A DNA stretch of 64,000 bases from an uncultured Afifella sp. (GTDB taxonomy: Bacteria > Pseudomonadota > Alphaproteobacteria > Rhizobiales > Afifellaceae). Positions within the stretch are counted from its first letter, which is position 1. The number at the start of each line of letters is the position of its first letter. Positions 8,257-16,870 of the stretch are shown here, piece after piece. Position numbers and translations under genes: made by a program. The stretch is from positions 1-64,000 of the forward strand of contig CAMYKZ010000003.1 in NCBI GenBank assembly GCA_947259045.1, read 5' to 3'. The notes under the pieces are model-generated. The model was given only the letters and a program-made list of their open reading frames with translations. It searched no databases and was not told the origin of the DNA.

Positions 8257-9095
8257 AACGCAGTTTCACGGGGGCAATCGTCGCGCGATGCCCATTCTGT
8301 CCAGGATCCGTCATAGAGCGAAAGGTCGCTGTGGCCGATTGAATGCAGCGCCAGGCTCAGAATTGCCGCGGTCACGCCCGATCCGCAGCTCGTCGTGATC
8401 GGCGCCGACAGATCAACGCCGGCTTTCTCGAAGGCCTGGCGGATTTCCGGGTTTGATTTCAACCGGCCATCCGCGTCGATCAGTTCGCCGAACGGCAGAT
8501 TGAGCGATCCCGGCATGTGCCCGGAAGGCAACTCCGGCCTCGGTTCCGGCGCCTGGCCGCGAAAACGTTCACCCGACCGCGCATCGACAACAAGCCGTTC
8601 ACCGGACCGCAGAGCCTGCTTGACATCGTCATGATCGCTGACGGTTCGTGGATCAAAGTGTATTTCGAAGTGCTTGGGTTCAACCGTAACCGGTCCGCTC
8701 TCGATTGGAAAACCACAGGCCTTCCAGGCCGGAAGTCCGCCATCAAGCACGGACACGTCTGCGGCGCCGAACACGGTAAATGTCCACCAGACACGCGCGG
8801 CGGAAAAAAGCCCGATGGCATCATAGACGACAATCCGGTCGGTTGCAGCAATGCCAAGCTTTCCGGCTGCATCGGCGAACTGATCCGGTGCGGGCAGCAT
8901 GTGCGGCAGCGGGTTTGTTCTGTCTGCGATGTCGTCAATCGGGAAATAGACAGCGCCCGGAATATGTCCCTGCAGATATTCTGCAAAACCATCCCGGCCC
9001 TGATTGGGCAAAAACCAGGAGGCATCGACAATTTTGACGCCATCGTTTCCGATCTGGTCGTGCATCCATTCGGCGGAAACCAGTGGGCGGGTCAT
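8253..9095 (-). CDS. sseA: 3-mercaptopyruvate sulfurtransferase SseA
   Basis: A 280-residue protein with two rhodanese domains (about residues 8-135 and 160-275). The N-terminal domain is inactive, with VVYDAIGL at the usual cysteine position. The C-terminal domain carries the active-site loop CGSGVT, which is the signature that separates mercaptopyruvate sulfurtransferases from thiosulfate rhodaneses (CRxGxT). It transfers sulfur from mercaptopyruvate to thiol acceptors in cysteine catabolism. It sits downstream of cysK and alaX and overlaps both alaX (4 bases) and the GNAT gene. Confidence 0.92.
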   Translation of the reverse strand: MTRPLVSAEWMHDQIGNDGVKIVDASWFLPNQGRDGFAEYLQGHIPGAVYFPIDDIADRTNPLPHMLPAPDQFADAAGKLGIAATDRIVVYDAIGLFSAARVWWTFTVFGAADVSVLDGGLPAWKACGFPIESGPVTVEPKHFEIHFDPRTVSDHDDVKQALRSGERLVVDARSGERFRGQAPEPRPELPSGHMPGSLNLPFGELIDADGRLKSNPEIRQAFEKAGVDLSAPITTSCGSGVTAAILSLALHSIGHSDLSLYDGSWTEWASRDDCPRETAL

Positions 9096-9826
9096 GCGGT
9101 CTCGCCGAAACGGACACGGATCCGTCTGTTCTGGCGTCCCTTCTTTTCGATTTTCGTAACGGCTACGGAACCGATTTCGGAGGTATTGGCGACATGGGTG
9201 CCGCCGCAGGGCTGCAGGTCGATTTCTTCCTCAGCGCCGATGCCGATGAGCCGGACCCTGCCGCTGCCCATGGGCGGCTTCACGCTCATCGTTCGAACCA
9301 TATCGGGGTTGGCGGCAAGTTCAGCATCGCTGATCCAGCGGCTGGCGACAGGGTGACCTGCAGCAACCAGCGCATTGAGTTGTTGCGTCAATGCTTCCTT
9401 GTCGATGGCGCCGGCGTCTTCAATGTCGAAGTCAAGCCGGCTTTCCGCCTCGCCGATCGAACCGCCGGTCACCGGAAACGGGACAATCGAACACAGAAGA
9501 TGAAGCGCTGTGTGCATCCGCATATGGTTGTGACGGCGGTCCCAGTCGAGGCGAAGTTCAACCGGTTCACCGGCTTCCGGCAGATTGTCCTGCAGGGTGG
9601 GCACATGGATAATTTCCGATTTGTCGGCGCCATAGATCGTTGCGCCGATCTCCACAGCCGTGCCGTCTGCACGGCATAGGGTTCCAGTGTCCCCCGGCTG
9701 GCCGCCGCTGGTGGCATAGAAATTGGTCCGGTCGACGATGATGCCGCCGCGATCATTCACCGCCAGTACCGACGCTGTCGTGCTTTTCAGAAATCCATCA
9801 GACAGAAAGAGTGGCTCAATTGTCAT
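9092..9826 (-). CDS. Alanyl-tRNA editing protein AlaX
   Basis: A 244-residue stand-alone homologue of the AlaRS editing and C-Ala-like regions. The zinc-binding motifs are the HxxxH in HTALHLL (near residue 105) and CGGTH near residue 208, preceded by the strand region SGGQPGDTG. Such proteins hydrolyse Ser-tRNA(Ala) or Gly-tRNA(Ala) in trans. The family is usually annotated as threonyl/alanyl-tRNA editing. It lies between cysK (2-base gap) and sseA (4-base overlap), probably in one operon. Confidence 0.9.
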   Translation of the reverse strand: MTIEPLFLSDGFLKSTTASVLAVNDRGGIIVDRTNFYATSGGQPGDTGTLCRADGTAVEIGATIYGADKSEIIHVPTLQDNLPEAGEPVELRLDWDRRHNHMRMHTALHLLCSIVPFPVTGGSIGEAESRLDFDIEDAGAIDKEALTQQLNALVAAGHPVASRWISDAELAANPDMVRTMSVKPPMGSGRVRLIGIGAEEEIDLQPCGGTHVANTSEIGSVAVTKIEKKGRQNRRIRVRFGETA

Positions 9827-9828
9827 GG

Positions 9829-10872
9829 TCAGCCTTCGGCATGCTCATAGGGGACGGAGATGGTGCGGGCATTGTCGATCCAGTCCGGCACCGGCAGATC
9901 CTTGCTGCGCAGGAATTGCGGGTTGAACATCTTGCTGGCATAGCGGAAGCCGTAGTCGCAAAGGACGGTCACGATGGTGTGCCCGGGCCCGAGTTCCCGC
10001 GCCATCCGGATCGCGCCGGCGACGTTGACGCCGGTCGAGCCACCCATGCACATGCCCTCATGCTCCAGAAGATCAAACGCAACAGGGATCGCTTCTGAGT
10101 CGGGAATCGAATAGGCGATATCGATCGGGGCGCCTTCGAGGTTTGCCGTGATACGGCCGTTGCCGATGCCCTCCGTTATCGAACCGCCTTCGGCCTTGAG
10201 TTCACCGTTCGCATAATGGTTGTAAAGGGCAGAGCCCTTCGGATCGGACAGACCGATCCTGATATCCGCATTACGTTCTTTCAGGAACATGCCCGTGCCG
10301 GCCAGCGTTCCGCCTGTTCCCACAGCGCAGATAAATCCATCGACCTTGCCATCCGTCTGTTGCCAGATCTCCGGGCCCGTCGTGTTGATATGTGCCTGGC
10401 GGTTGGCAACATTGTCAAACTGGTTTGCCCAGATTGCGCCATTGGGATTCTCAAGAGCGATCTGCTCCGCCAGGCGGCCTGAAACTTTGACGTAATTGTT
10501 CGGGTTTCTATATGGAACGGCCGGAACTTCGACCAGGGTGGCGCCGCCGATACGCAGTGTCTGTTTCTTTTCTTCCGACTGGGTTTCGGGGATCACGATA
10601 ACTGTCTTGTACCCGAGAGCCGACGCAACCAGGGTCAGGCCTATCCCGGTATTCCCAGCCGTCCCTTCAACGATTGTGCCGCCTGGTCTCAACTGGCCCT
10701 GGGCTTCCGCGTCGCGAACGATCTGCAATGCCGCCCGGTCTTTGACAGACTGGCCGGGATTGAGAAATTCGGCTTTGCCGTAAATGTCGCAGCCGGTTGT
10801 CTCGGAGGCTTTCGTGAGGCGGATGAGCGGCGTGTTGCCGATCACATCGATAACGGAAAGAGCATTTTTCAT
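9829..10872 (-). CDS. cysK: Cysteine synthase A (O-acetylserine sulfhydrylase)
   Basis: A 347-residue PLP enzyme making L-cysteine from O-acetylserine and sulfide. The PLP lysine is in NPGQSVKDRAAL (about residues 37-48), the substrate loop is GTAGNTGIGL, and the phosphate-binding loop is GTGGTLAGTG. The protein is somewhat longer than the roughly 320-residue enteric CysK, mainly at the C-terminus (PVPDWIDNARTI). ATG at 10870-10872 overlaps the stop of a tiny upstream reading frame (see findings). It heads the cysK-alaX-sseA-GNAT operon, which ties sulfur assimilation, sulfur transfer and translation quality control together. Confidence 0.93.
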   Translation of the reverse strand: MKNALSVIDVIGNTPLIRLTKASETTGCDIYGKAEFLNPGQSVKDRAALQIVRDAEAQGQLRPGGTIVEGTAGNTGIGLTLVASALGYKTVIVIPETQSEEKKQTLRIGGATLVEVPAVPYRNPNNYVKVSGRLAEQIALENPNGAIWANQFDNVANRQAHINTTGPEIWQQTDGKVDGFICAVGTGGTLAGTGMFLKERNADIRIGLSDPKGSALYNHYANGELKAEGGSITEGIGNGRITANLEGAPIDIAYSIPDSEAIPVAFDLLEHEGMCMGGSTGVNVAGAIRMARELGPGHTIVTVLCDYGFRYASKMFNPQFLRSKDLPVPDWIDNARTISVPYEHAEG

Positions 10873-11106
10873 CGGAACTTCACTGCAAGATAACTGGGAT
10901 ATTCGGCTTTGAAGCTATGACGCATGCCGCTGATCGGCAAGTCGAAACTGTCTAGCATGCGCGGGCTGGACGAAACCATTTGCTGTCGTTTGCCGTTGCT
11001 GTAGCACATTCGTCGATCTGGAGGATCAGGGTGGGCAGATATATCGCTAAAGTAGGAGATGGTTGCGCTTCGGGAATGCAGCACACGCCGGTTCGATGTG
11101 TCCGGA

Positions 11107-12564
11107 TCACAAGGCTACATTTTTCGCATTTTCGAATGCAGCCAGCGCGCGGTCGCGGGCTGTGCGGTGGTCAACGATCGGATGAGGGTAGGTCTTGCCG
11201 AGCCTGACGCCTGCTGCCTTCAGATCATCATCGGTCGCCGTCCAGGGTTCATGGATCTTCTTATTGTCCAGGGCGGCGAGCTCCGGGCAATAGGTCCGGA
11301 TATAGTCACCATCGGGGTCAAACCTGCAGCTCTGGAGAACGGGATTGAAGACCCGGAAATAGGGGGCGGCGTCTGCGCCGGTTCCGGCAATCCATTGCCA
11401 TCCGGCAGGATTGTTAGCCTGGTCAGCGTCGACGAGCGTATCCCAGAACCATTCTTCACCATGACGCCAATCGGTCAGGAGATGTTTGACCAGAAACGAA
11501 CCGACGACCAGCCGGCAGCGATTGTGCATCCAGCCGGTTTGCCATAATTGCCGCATGGCTGCGTCGATAATCGGATAACCGGTCTGACCGTCTTGCCACG
11601 CACGAAGGTTGGAACCCGGCGTTTTCCACTGAATCCCGTTGAACTTCGACTGGAAATTGGCCGTTGCGAGATCCGGATTGTAATAAAGCAGATGGTAGGC
11701 AAATTCCCGCCAACCGATTTCGGACAGGAATTTGGAGACGTTGTGATCACCGGCGGCCAGGTCGGGTCTGTGCACGGACCACCAGATTTGCCGTGGCGAA
11801 ATTTCACCGAATGCGAGGTGGGGCGACAGCCGTGACGTCTGGTCGGTGGCCGGTTCGTCGCGGTGTTCCGCATAGCGCGGAATCTTGCTCGTTACGAACT
11901 CTTCCAGCTTTTGACGGGCTCCTGTTTCGCCCGGGGTCCAGATTTTGGCAAAACCCCTGCTCCAGTTCGGCCGCGCTGGGAGAAGATCCCAGTCATCCAG
12001 AATATCTGAAGCCATGCCCTCGGATGCCGTTTCCAGCCGGGCAGGTGCTTTTAACGGTCTTTCGGGCTTGCAGCTCGCCAGACATTTTTTCCAGTACGGG
12101 GTGAAGACCCTGAATGGCTGGCCGGCCTGGCTGGCAACGTCCCAGGGTTCATTCAACAATCTGCCGCTGAAACTTTCCACTTCAACGCCCTGTGACCTCA
12201 GCGTCGATTTGAGATTACCGTCCAGTCGCCTTTCGACATCTCCATATCGCCGGTTCCAGACAATGTGCCTGGAACCGGTTTCTCGAACGAGCGTTTCCAA
12301 TATCCGGCCGGTCTGACCCCGCTGCACAATCAGCCGGCCGCCGCGTCGCCGGATGCTGGAACCGAGACTTTTCAGTGAATGGTGCAGCCACCAGCGGGAG
12401 GCGCCGCCCAGTTGGCGCAAACCGTCCGTTTCGTCGTCCAGGATAAACAGTGGAATGATCGGCGAACCTGTCGCCAGCGCCGATGCAAGAGCGGGGTTGT
12501 CGTTGAGACGAAGATCTTCGCGAAACCAGACAATAATCGGATTGCTTTTGTTGCTAGTGCGCAT
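11107..12564 (-). CDS. phrB: Deoxyribodipyrimidine photo-lyase (CPD photolyase)
   Basis: A 485-residue class I photolyase of the cryptochrome/photolyase family. The N-terminal antenna domain (residues 8-135) begins IVWFREDLRLNDNPAL. The FAD domain carries SRLSPHLAFGEISPRQIW, GWREFAYHLLYYNPDL and DWRHGEEWFWDTLVDAD with ANNPAGWQWIAG, and it ends in PYFRVFNPVLQ. It repairs UV-induced cyclobutane dimers using blue light and reduced FAD. ATG at 12562-12564. It lies downstream of the BON-LysM gene across two hairpins, so it probably has its own promoter. Confidence 0.94.
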   Translation of the reverse strand: MRTSNKSNPIIVWFREDLRLNDNPALASALATGSPIIPLFILDDETDGLRQLGGASRWWLHHSLKSLGSSIRRRGGRLIVQRGQTGRILETLVRETGSRHIVWNRRYGDVERRLDGNLKSTLRSQGVEVESFSGRLLNEPWDVASQAGQPFRVFTPYWKKCLASCKPERPLKAPARLETASEGMASDILDDWDLLPARPNWSRGFAKIWTPGETGARQKLEEFVTSKIPRYAEHRDEPATDQTSRLSPHLAFGEISPRQIWWSVHRPDLAAGDHNVSKFLSEIGWREFAYHLLYYNPDLATANFQSKFNGIQWKTPGSNLRAWQDGQTGYPIIDAAMRQLWQTGWMHNRCRLVVGSFLVKHLLTDWRHGEEWFWDTLVDADQANNPAGWQWIAGTGADAAPYFRVFNPVLQSCRFDPDGDYIRTYCPELAALDNKKIHEPWTATDDDLKAAGVRLGKTYPHPIVDHRTARDRALAAFENAKNVAL

Positions 12565-12586
12565 TCCGCTTCATCCCGCTCCAGAA

Positions 12587-12607
12587 CTGCCAGGCAATTG
12601 CTGGCAG
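12587..12607. terminator. Short inverted repeat downstream of the BON-LysM gene
   Basis: CTGCCAG (12587-12593), GCAATTG, CTGGCAG (12601-12607). The inner bases are also palindromic. It is adjacent to a second inverted repeat and has no T tract, so its role is uncertain. Confidence 0.4.
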
Positions 12608-12613
12608 TAAACC

Positions 12614-12645
12614 ATGGTCCGGAATTGTTTTTCAGACCGGACCAT
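12614..12645. terminator. Hairpin downstream of the BON-LysM gene
   Basis: ATGGTCCGG (12614-12622) pairs with CCGGACCAT (12637-12645) over a 14-base loop. It lies 34 bases past the stop of the minus-strand BON-LysM gene and before phrB, so a transcription end is plausible. Confidence 0.5.
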
Positions 12646-12678
12646 TTGGGAATCTACGGCGTCTATCCGGAAATGGTT

Positions 12679-13110
12679 TCAGATTTTCGGAATTCGCAGA
12701 ACCTGGCCTGGATAAATCTTGTCCGGGTCGCTCAACATCGGCTTGTTCGCTTCGAAGATTTCCGTGTATTTGGAGCCGTCGTCGTAATGTTTGGCGGCGA
12801 TCTTCCACAACGAATCGCCGCTTGCAACGGTATGGAAGACGGGATCTTTCTCGCCCGGCGTGGTGACTTCCGTTTCGACTTTGGAGATGCCCGTGACATT
12901 GCCGGCAGCGATGATAATTTTCTCAAGTGCGGTCTGGTCAGTGACATTGCCTTTGATGATCGCTTTGTCGCCGTCGACCTCGACCGTAACATCCTCCGAC
13001 CCGATGTCGTGGCTGTCGATTTCGGCTTTCAGGTCATCTGCTGACGGCGCTTCATCATCACCAAACCCAAGTTTTTTTCCTGCCGATTTTACAAAATCAA
13101 ACAATCCCAT
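12679..13110 (-). CDS. BON and LysM domain protein (Kbp/YgaU-like)
   Basis: A 143-residue soluble protein with no signal peptide. Residues about 25-85 form a BON domain (VEVDGDKAIIKGNV, then LEKIIIAAGNVTGISKVE). Residues 92-142 form a LysM domain (HTVASGDSLWKIAAKHYDD, then IFEANKPML and YPGQVLRIP). The two-domain architecture and length match the potassium-binding protein Kbp (YgaU) of E. coli, which senses cytoplasmic potassium. Potassium binding here is an inference by homology. A strong RBS GAGGAGAG precedes the ATG. Confidence 0.88.
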   Translation of the reverse strand: MGLFDFVKSAGKKLGFGDDEAPSADDLKAEIDSHDIGSEDVTVEVDGDKAIIKGNVTDQTALEKIIIAAGNVTGISKVETEVTTPGEKDPVFHTVASGDSLWKIAAKHYDDGSKYTEIFEANKPMLSDPDKIYPGQVLRIPKI

Positions 13111-13190
13111 ATTATGCTCTCCTCTTAAACAATCTGCACAACCTTAACTGGCGGCAGGCATTTCGCAAGCCGATTCTCGACATGTGGCAT

Positions 13191-14039
13191 TCATTCGTCT
13201 GCGACAAACGCCTCAAACCGCTCTGAGTAATCAGGATGCCAGCGGGACAGAGGCTCACGGTTTTCGATGATGTCCTGCGCAGCCCATAAGATGCGCTTCT
13301 CGTCAAGACTTCTGGGGACATCATTATCGGGGCAGAGAATGTAAAAATCGCCGCGCTGCAGGCTTTCGTACATGAAGTCGGCGTTCTGCTCCGGTGTCCA
13401 GGCTCCTTCAGGCTTTTGGGTGCGTCCATTCGCGTTGAGCGGCGTAAACACGAAGCCGGGTATCAGCAAATGCGCGGAGATCTGACAATTTATCGTACTG
13501 CGAAGCTCGTGTTGCAGCGCCTCGGTGAAGGTTTTCACGCCGGCTTTCGAAATGTTGTAGGCCGGATCACCCGGCGGGCTGGTAATGCCCTGTTTTGAGC
13601 CCGTGTTGATAATCATCCCGGGTTTGCCACGCTCGATCATGCCGGGAACGAATGCCTGACAACCGTTAATCACGCCCCACAAATTAACATCGATCACGCG
13701 CTGCCAGTTTTCCCTGTCAAAAATCGCGCTGCCTGGCTGAATGCCGGCGTTGTTCATGACGATGTCGACGATACCGAAATGGGCAAGGACTACATCCTCC
13801 AGCCGTTTCAGATCTTCAAACTTGCTGACATCTGTTGCCACGGCAAGAACCTGTTCCTCGCCGTTGGGTGCGCTGGCTGCAATCTGATTGGCCGCGGCGG
13901 CAAGTTTGTCGTCATCGAGATCGGCAAGGCACACCTTGATCCCGGCTGCGGCAAACCGTTTTGCCGACGCAAGGCCTATTCCGGACGCAGCGCCGGTGAT
14001 GACGGCAACATTGAATTTGGTCAGATCATGGTCCGGCAA
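13191..14039 (-). CDS. SDR-family NAD(P)-dependent oxidoreductase
   Basis: A short-chain dehydrogenase with Rossmann motif VITGAASGIGLA, NNAG, catalytic Ser region NTGSKQG and the YNISKAG catalytic Tyr-Lys pair. The substrate is unknown. The start is uncertain. The frame opens at a GTG at 14177, which would overlap the upstream permease gene by 55 bases, has no RBS and would place a hairpin (14072-14094) inside the coding region. I prefer TTG at 14037-14039: GGGGAG lies 6 bases upstream and the protein then begins a few residues before the nucleotide-binding strand, as is normal for SDRs (282 residues). Confidence 0.8.
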   Translation of the reverse strand: MPDHDLTKFNVAVITGAASGIGLASAKRFAAAGIKVCLADLDDDKLAAAANQIAASAPNGEEQVLAVATDVSKFEDLKRLEDVVLAHFGIVDIVMNNAGIQPGSAIFDRENWQRVIDVNLWGVINGCQAFVPGMIERGKPGMIINTGSKQGITSPPGDPAYNISKAGVKTFTEALQHELRSTINCQISAHLLIPGFVFTPLNANGRTQKPEGAWTPEQNADFMYESLQRGDFYILCPDNDVPRSLDEKRILWAAQDIIENREPLSRWHPDYSERFEAFVADE

Positions 14040-14071
14040 TCGCAGCTCCCCGTTTTTCCTTATCCGCCAGT

Positions 14072-14094
14072 CCGCCAGTTTTACTAACTGGCGG
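14072..14094 (-). terminator. Hairpin between the exporter permease and SDR genes
   Basis: CCGCCAGTT (14072-14080), TTACT, AACTGGCGG (14086-14094): a perfect 9-bp stem about 30 bases past the permease stop. An extra partial copy of CCGCCAG lies at 14064-14070. There is no T tract after it on the minus strand. Confidence 0.5.
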
Positions 14095-14122
14095 TAGAGA
14101 TGCAAGGCCGGTTCGGATGGCT

Positions 14123-14884
14123 CTAGCTCCGGATCTGATACCCGGTCCTGAAAATCCACCAGATTATCGTCAGGCACAAGGCCAGAAACAGGCCAATCAC
14201 CGTCAGGCTGATTGTGACGTCGACATCAGAGATTTCGTAGAAACTCCAACGGAATCCGCTGATCAGGTAAACGACCGGATTGAACAGGGTTATCGTCTGC
14301 CAGAGCGGCGGCAGCATGTTGACGGAATAGAAACTGCCGCCCAGAAACACCAGCGGCGTTATAACCAGAAGTGGAATGATCTGAAGCTTTTCGAAACTGG
14401 TTGCCCAGATGCCGATGATAAAGCCGAACAGGCTGAATGTGATGCAGGTCAGCACCAGGAACAGCGCCATCCAGACCGGGTGCGCAATTTCAAGCGGCAC
14501 GAACAGGCCTGCGGTCGCAAGGATGATCAGACCGAGGATCAGCGACTTTGTGGCGGCAGCGCCGACATATCCGAGAACAATTTCAAGAAACGACACCGGC
14601 GCTGAAAGCAGTTCATACATCGAGCCGGTGAATTTCGGCATGTAAATCCCAAAGGAGGCGTTGGAAATGCTCTGGGTCAGCAATGACAGCATCATCAGGC
14701 CCGGTACGATGAAAGCGCCATAGGGTACGCCGTCAATATCAGTGATGCGGGAGCCGATCGCCGCGCCGAAGACGACAAAATACAGCGATGTGGATATGAC
14801 AGGCGCAACGACGCTTTGAAACAGGGTTCGGGCGGTTCGGGCCATTTCGTATTTGTAGATTGCCTGCACGGCATAAATGTTCAT
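14123..14884 (-). CDS. ABC-2 type exporter permease
   Basis: A 253-residue ABC-2 family membrane protein of the YadH/NodJ kind. About six hydrophobic segments are visible: residues 24-46, 56-78, 100-125, 135-165, 170-190 and 225-245. The conserved ABC-2 stretch [18 protein letters not shown] lies near residues 178-195. It forms a transporter with the ATPase gene just upstream (4-base ATGA overlap). The substrate is unknown; homologues export lipids, polysaccharide or drugs. Confidence 0.88.
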   Translation of the reverse strand: MNIYAVQAIYKYEMARTARTLFQSVVAPVISTSLYFVVFGAAIGSRITDIDGVPYGAFIVPGLMMLSLLTQSISNASFGIYMPKFTGSMYELLSAPVSFLEIVLGYVGAAATKSLILGLIILATAGLFVPLEIAHPVWMALFLVLTCITFSLFGFIIGIWATSFEKLQIIPLLVITPLVFLGGSFYSVNMLPPLWQTITLFNPVVYLISGFRWSFYEISDVDVTISLTVIGLFLALCLTIIWWIFRTGYQIRS

Positions 14885-15819
14885 GACCTCTGCTCTCCGC
14901 CCTCGTTGACAAGTGTTACGAAAATGTCTTCCAGCGAACTCTGTGTCGTATTGAGATCGCGAAACCGGATGCCGGCATCGTTAAGGGCGCCGAGCAGTGC
15001 GGTAATGCCGGTACGGTCTGCCTGGGTGTCATAGGTGTAGGTCAGTTGCGACCCGCTTGATGCCAACGCAAGATCATAGGCCTTCAATTCAGAGGGGATA
15101 GCCGCCAGAGGTGTCTGCAGGTCCAGCGTCAGTTCCTTTTTGCCGAGCTTTTGCATCAGTTCGCGTTTGCCGTCGACGAGGACGATTTCGCCATGATTGA
15201 TCACAGCAACGCGATCGGCAATTTCTTCTGCCTCTTCGATATAGTGGGTCGTGAGGATGATGGTGACGCCGTCGTCGCGCAGCGATCGGACAAGCTGCCA
15301 CATGTCCCGGCGCAATTCCACGTCGACGCCGGCGGTCGGTTCGTCGAGGAACAGGATGCGCGGCTCGTGCGAAAGCGCCTTGGCGATGAGCACCCGGCGT
15401 TTCATGCCACCCGACAGCGTGATGATCTTTTCGTCTTTCTTGTCCCAAAGCGAAAGCGATTTCAGAACCTTTTCGATATGGCCCGGGTCCGCTTTCCTGC
15501 CGAACAGACCGCGGCTGAAACTGACCGTTGCCCAGACGGTTTCGAAAACCTCCATTGTCAGTTCCTGCGGGACCAGACCGATCAGTGAGCGGGTTGCCCG
15601 GTAATCGGCGACTATGTCATGGCCGGCCACTGTGACAGATCCGTCTGTCGCAGAAACGATTCCGCAAACGATGCCGATCAGGGTCGTCTTGCCGGCGCCG
15701 TTGGGTCCAAGAAGAGCGAGGATTTCTCCTTGCTCGATATCAAGACTGACATTCGTCAGCGCCGTGAAGCCGGTATCGTATGTTTTCGACAGGTCGGAGA
15801 TGGATATGAGAGTGGACAT
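14881..15819 (-). CDS. ABC exporter ATP-binding protein
   Basis: A 312-residue ATPase of the DrrA/YadG class. Motifs: Walker [10 protein letters not shown] (near residue 38), signature LSGGMKRR, Walker [13 protein letters not shown] and switch region [10 protein letters not shown]. The C-terminal 80 residues are the divergent extension common in this class ([20 protein letters not shown]). It energises the permease encoded next to it. I chose the ATG at 15819 ([12 protein letters not shown]) over an upstream start at 15870 because the conserved domain begins there; the RBS is weak (CGAGA). Confidence 0.9.
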   Translation of the reverse strand: MSTLISISDLSKTYDTGFTALTNVSLDIEQGEILALLGPNGAGKTTLIGIVCGIVSATDGSVTVAGHDIVADYRATRSLIGLVPQELTMEVFETVWATVSFSRGLFGRKADPGHIEKVLKSLSLWDKKDEKIITLSGGMKRRVLIAKALSHEPRILFLDEPTAGVDVELRRDMWQLVRSLRDDGVTIILTTHYIEEAEEIADRVAVINHGEIVLVDGKRELMQKLGKKELTLDLQTPLAAIPSELKAYDLALASSGSQLTYTYDTQADRTGITALLGALNDAGIRFRDLNTTQSSLEDIFVTLVNEGGEQRS

Positions 15820-15911
15820 CGGGTCTCGGCGGTCTGAGTCTGTTGAACTGGATATATGGTGTTTGTGCACCTATATGCGCCAGCACATGATCATTCATCA
15901 GACGACAAACG

Positions 15912-15950
15912 AAAAAGGGTCCGGCGGAACAATCACACTGGACCCTTTTT
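15912..15950. terminator. Rho-independent terminator after tRNA-Asn
   Basis: AAAAAGGGTCC (15912-15922) and GGACCCTTTTT (15940-15950) form an 11-bp stem that ends in a T run on both strands. On the minus strand it begins 6 bases after the CCA of tRNA-Asn, so it closes that transcript. Confidence 0.85.
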
Positions 15951-15955
15951 GAAAC

Positions 15956-16030
15956 TGGCTCCCCGGGCCGGATTCGAACCAGCGACCGGTCGATTAACAG
16001 TCGACTGCTCTACCACTGAGCTACCGAGGA
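15956..16030 (-). tRNA. tRNA-Asn (GTT)
   Basis: Reading the minus strand, TCCTCGG pairs with CCGGGGA in the acceptor stem, with discriminator G and an encoded CCA (15956-15958). The D arm AGCTCAGTGGTAGAGC, anticodon loop CTGTTAA with GTT, and the T arm with GGTTCGAATCC are all intact; 75 bases with CCA. Confidence 0.97.
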
Positions 16031-16077
16031 ATAGACGCTCGCATATATCAAGCCGGTGGTGATATGCAAGCCGTGGA

Positions 16078-16434
16078 TTGCCTGTTGAGCGAAAAAAGTT
16101 GGAATCGGTAAAATTGAGCAGCAACGAATTTGAGCCATCGCCCCGACGCCACCGGATCCGGATCGGGTCGAGGTCAATCAATCTGCCGGACAGCCGCTAT
16201 TGGAGGATGGGGTTCGGTTGCGCCCTCATACTATCCGGAATTCTGGGGTTTTTGCCGATCCTGGGATTCTGGATGATTCCGCTTGGGCTGTTTGTCCTGT
16301 CGATCGATCTGCACTGGGCGCGCCGGTTGCGGCGGCGGGCAGGGGTCTGGCTGACCCGCAAATTTCCGAAACTGGCTGAAAAAGAAAACGGCAGGTCGCA
16401 AACACGCTTGCCGGACGATGACGAATCCGGATAG
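16078..16434 (+). CDS. Conserved small membrane protein
   Basis: Up to 118 residues with one long hydrophobic stretch at about residues 45-75 (GCALILSGILGFLPILGFWM plus following) that may form two membrane passes, and a basic segment HWARRLRRRAGVWLTR after it. Small proteins with this LPVLGFWMIPLGL-type core and Arg-rich tail are widespread in rhizobia without an established function. The open frame starts with TTG at 16078; later TTG codons are also possible, so the N-terminus is uncertain. It lies between tRNA-Asn and the cobalamin riboswitch. Confidence 0.65.
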   Translation: MPVERKKLESVKLSSNEFEPSPRRHRIRIGSRSINLPDSRYWRMGFGCALILSGILGFLPILGFWMIPLGLFVLSIDLHWARRLRRRAGVWLTRKFPKLAEKENGRSQTRLPDDDESG

Positions 16435-16440
16435 TGTGGC

Positions 16441-16640
16441 GGATTGGTGAAGGTTCCCCGCCGACGCTGAGCGTTTGGGGATCAAAAGGGAACATGGTAT
16501 GAGGCGACCCAATTCGGGGCCTTGAAACCATGGCTGCCCCCGCAACTGTGAGCGGTTAGTTCCTCCGCACGATGCCACCGGAAACGGGAAGGCGCGGCAG
16601 GGACGGTGATCCGCAAGCCAGGAGACCTGCCTCACCTCAA
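16441..16640 (+). ncRNA. Cobalamin (B12) riboswitch
   Basis: The region has the conserved elements in order: GGGAACATGGT (about 16489), CCGCAACTGTGAGCGG (about 16540-16555), GGAAACGGGAAGG (about 16580) and the B12 box GCAAGCCAGGAGACCTGCC ending near 16631. The outer stem may be GGTGAAGG (about 16446) with CCTCACC. It would bind adenosylcobalamin and shut off the downstream cbtB-cbtA-cobUWNOQ operon when cobalamin is plentiful. Its 3' end is about 40 bases before cbtB, close enough to mask the RBS. Confidence 0.93.
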
Positions 16641-16678
16641 CCCCGAACGCCGTCGGTGGGACGGTGAAGGAGATTGAT

Positions 16679-16855
16679 ATGAATGTGAATTCCGCTTCCG
16701 TTACTCATCCGCTGACAGATTCCAGGAAAATGGCCGGGATGCTGATTCTGGCACTGGGGTTATTTGTCGTCGTTGGCGCCGGGTTCGTTCAGGCCCATGC
16801 CCTGCATGAGGGAACGCACGATACGCGGCACGCCTTCGGCCTGCCCTGCCACTGA
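16679..16855 (+). CDS. cbtB: Cobalt transporter subunit CbtB
   Basis: A 58-residue single-pass membrane protein. The hydrophobic segment is at about residues 18-38 (MLILALGLFVVVGAGFV) and the C-terminal histidine-rich tail HALHEGTHDTRHAFGLPCH is the CbtB metal-binding signature. With CbtA it forms a B12-regulated cobalt uptake system. AAGGAG lies 6 bases before the ATG at 16679, which decides this start over the upstream in-frame codon at 16664. First gene after the riboswitch. Confidence 0.93.
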   Translation: MNVNSASVTHPLTDSRKMAGMLILALGLFVVVGAGFVQAHALHEGTHDTRHAFGLPCH

Positions 16856-16870
16856 CCAGGGGACATTCTC

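Noticed and set aside
15856-16062. A 68-codon frame reading APRAGFEPATGRLTVDCSTTELPRN across tRNA-Asn
   Set aside because: This is the well-known spurious peptide translated from the antisense of a tRNA gene; the real feature is tRNA-Asn on the minus strand.
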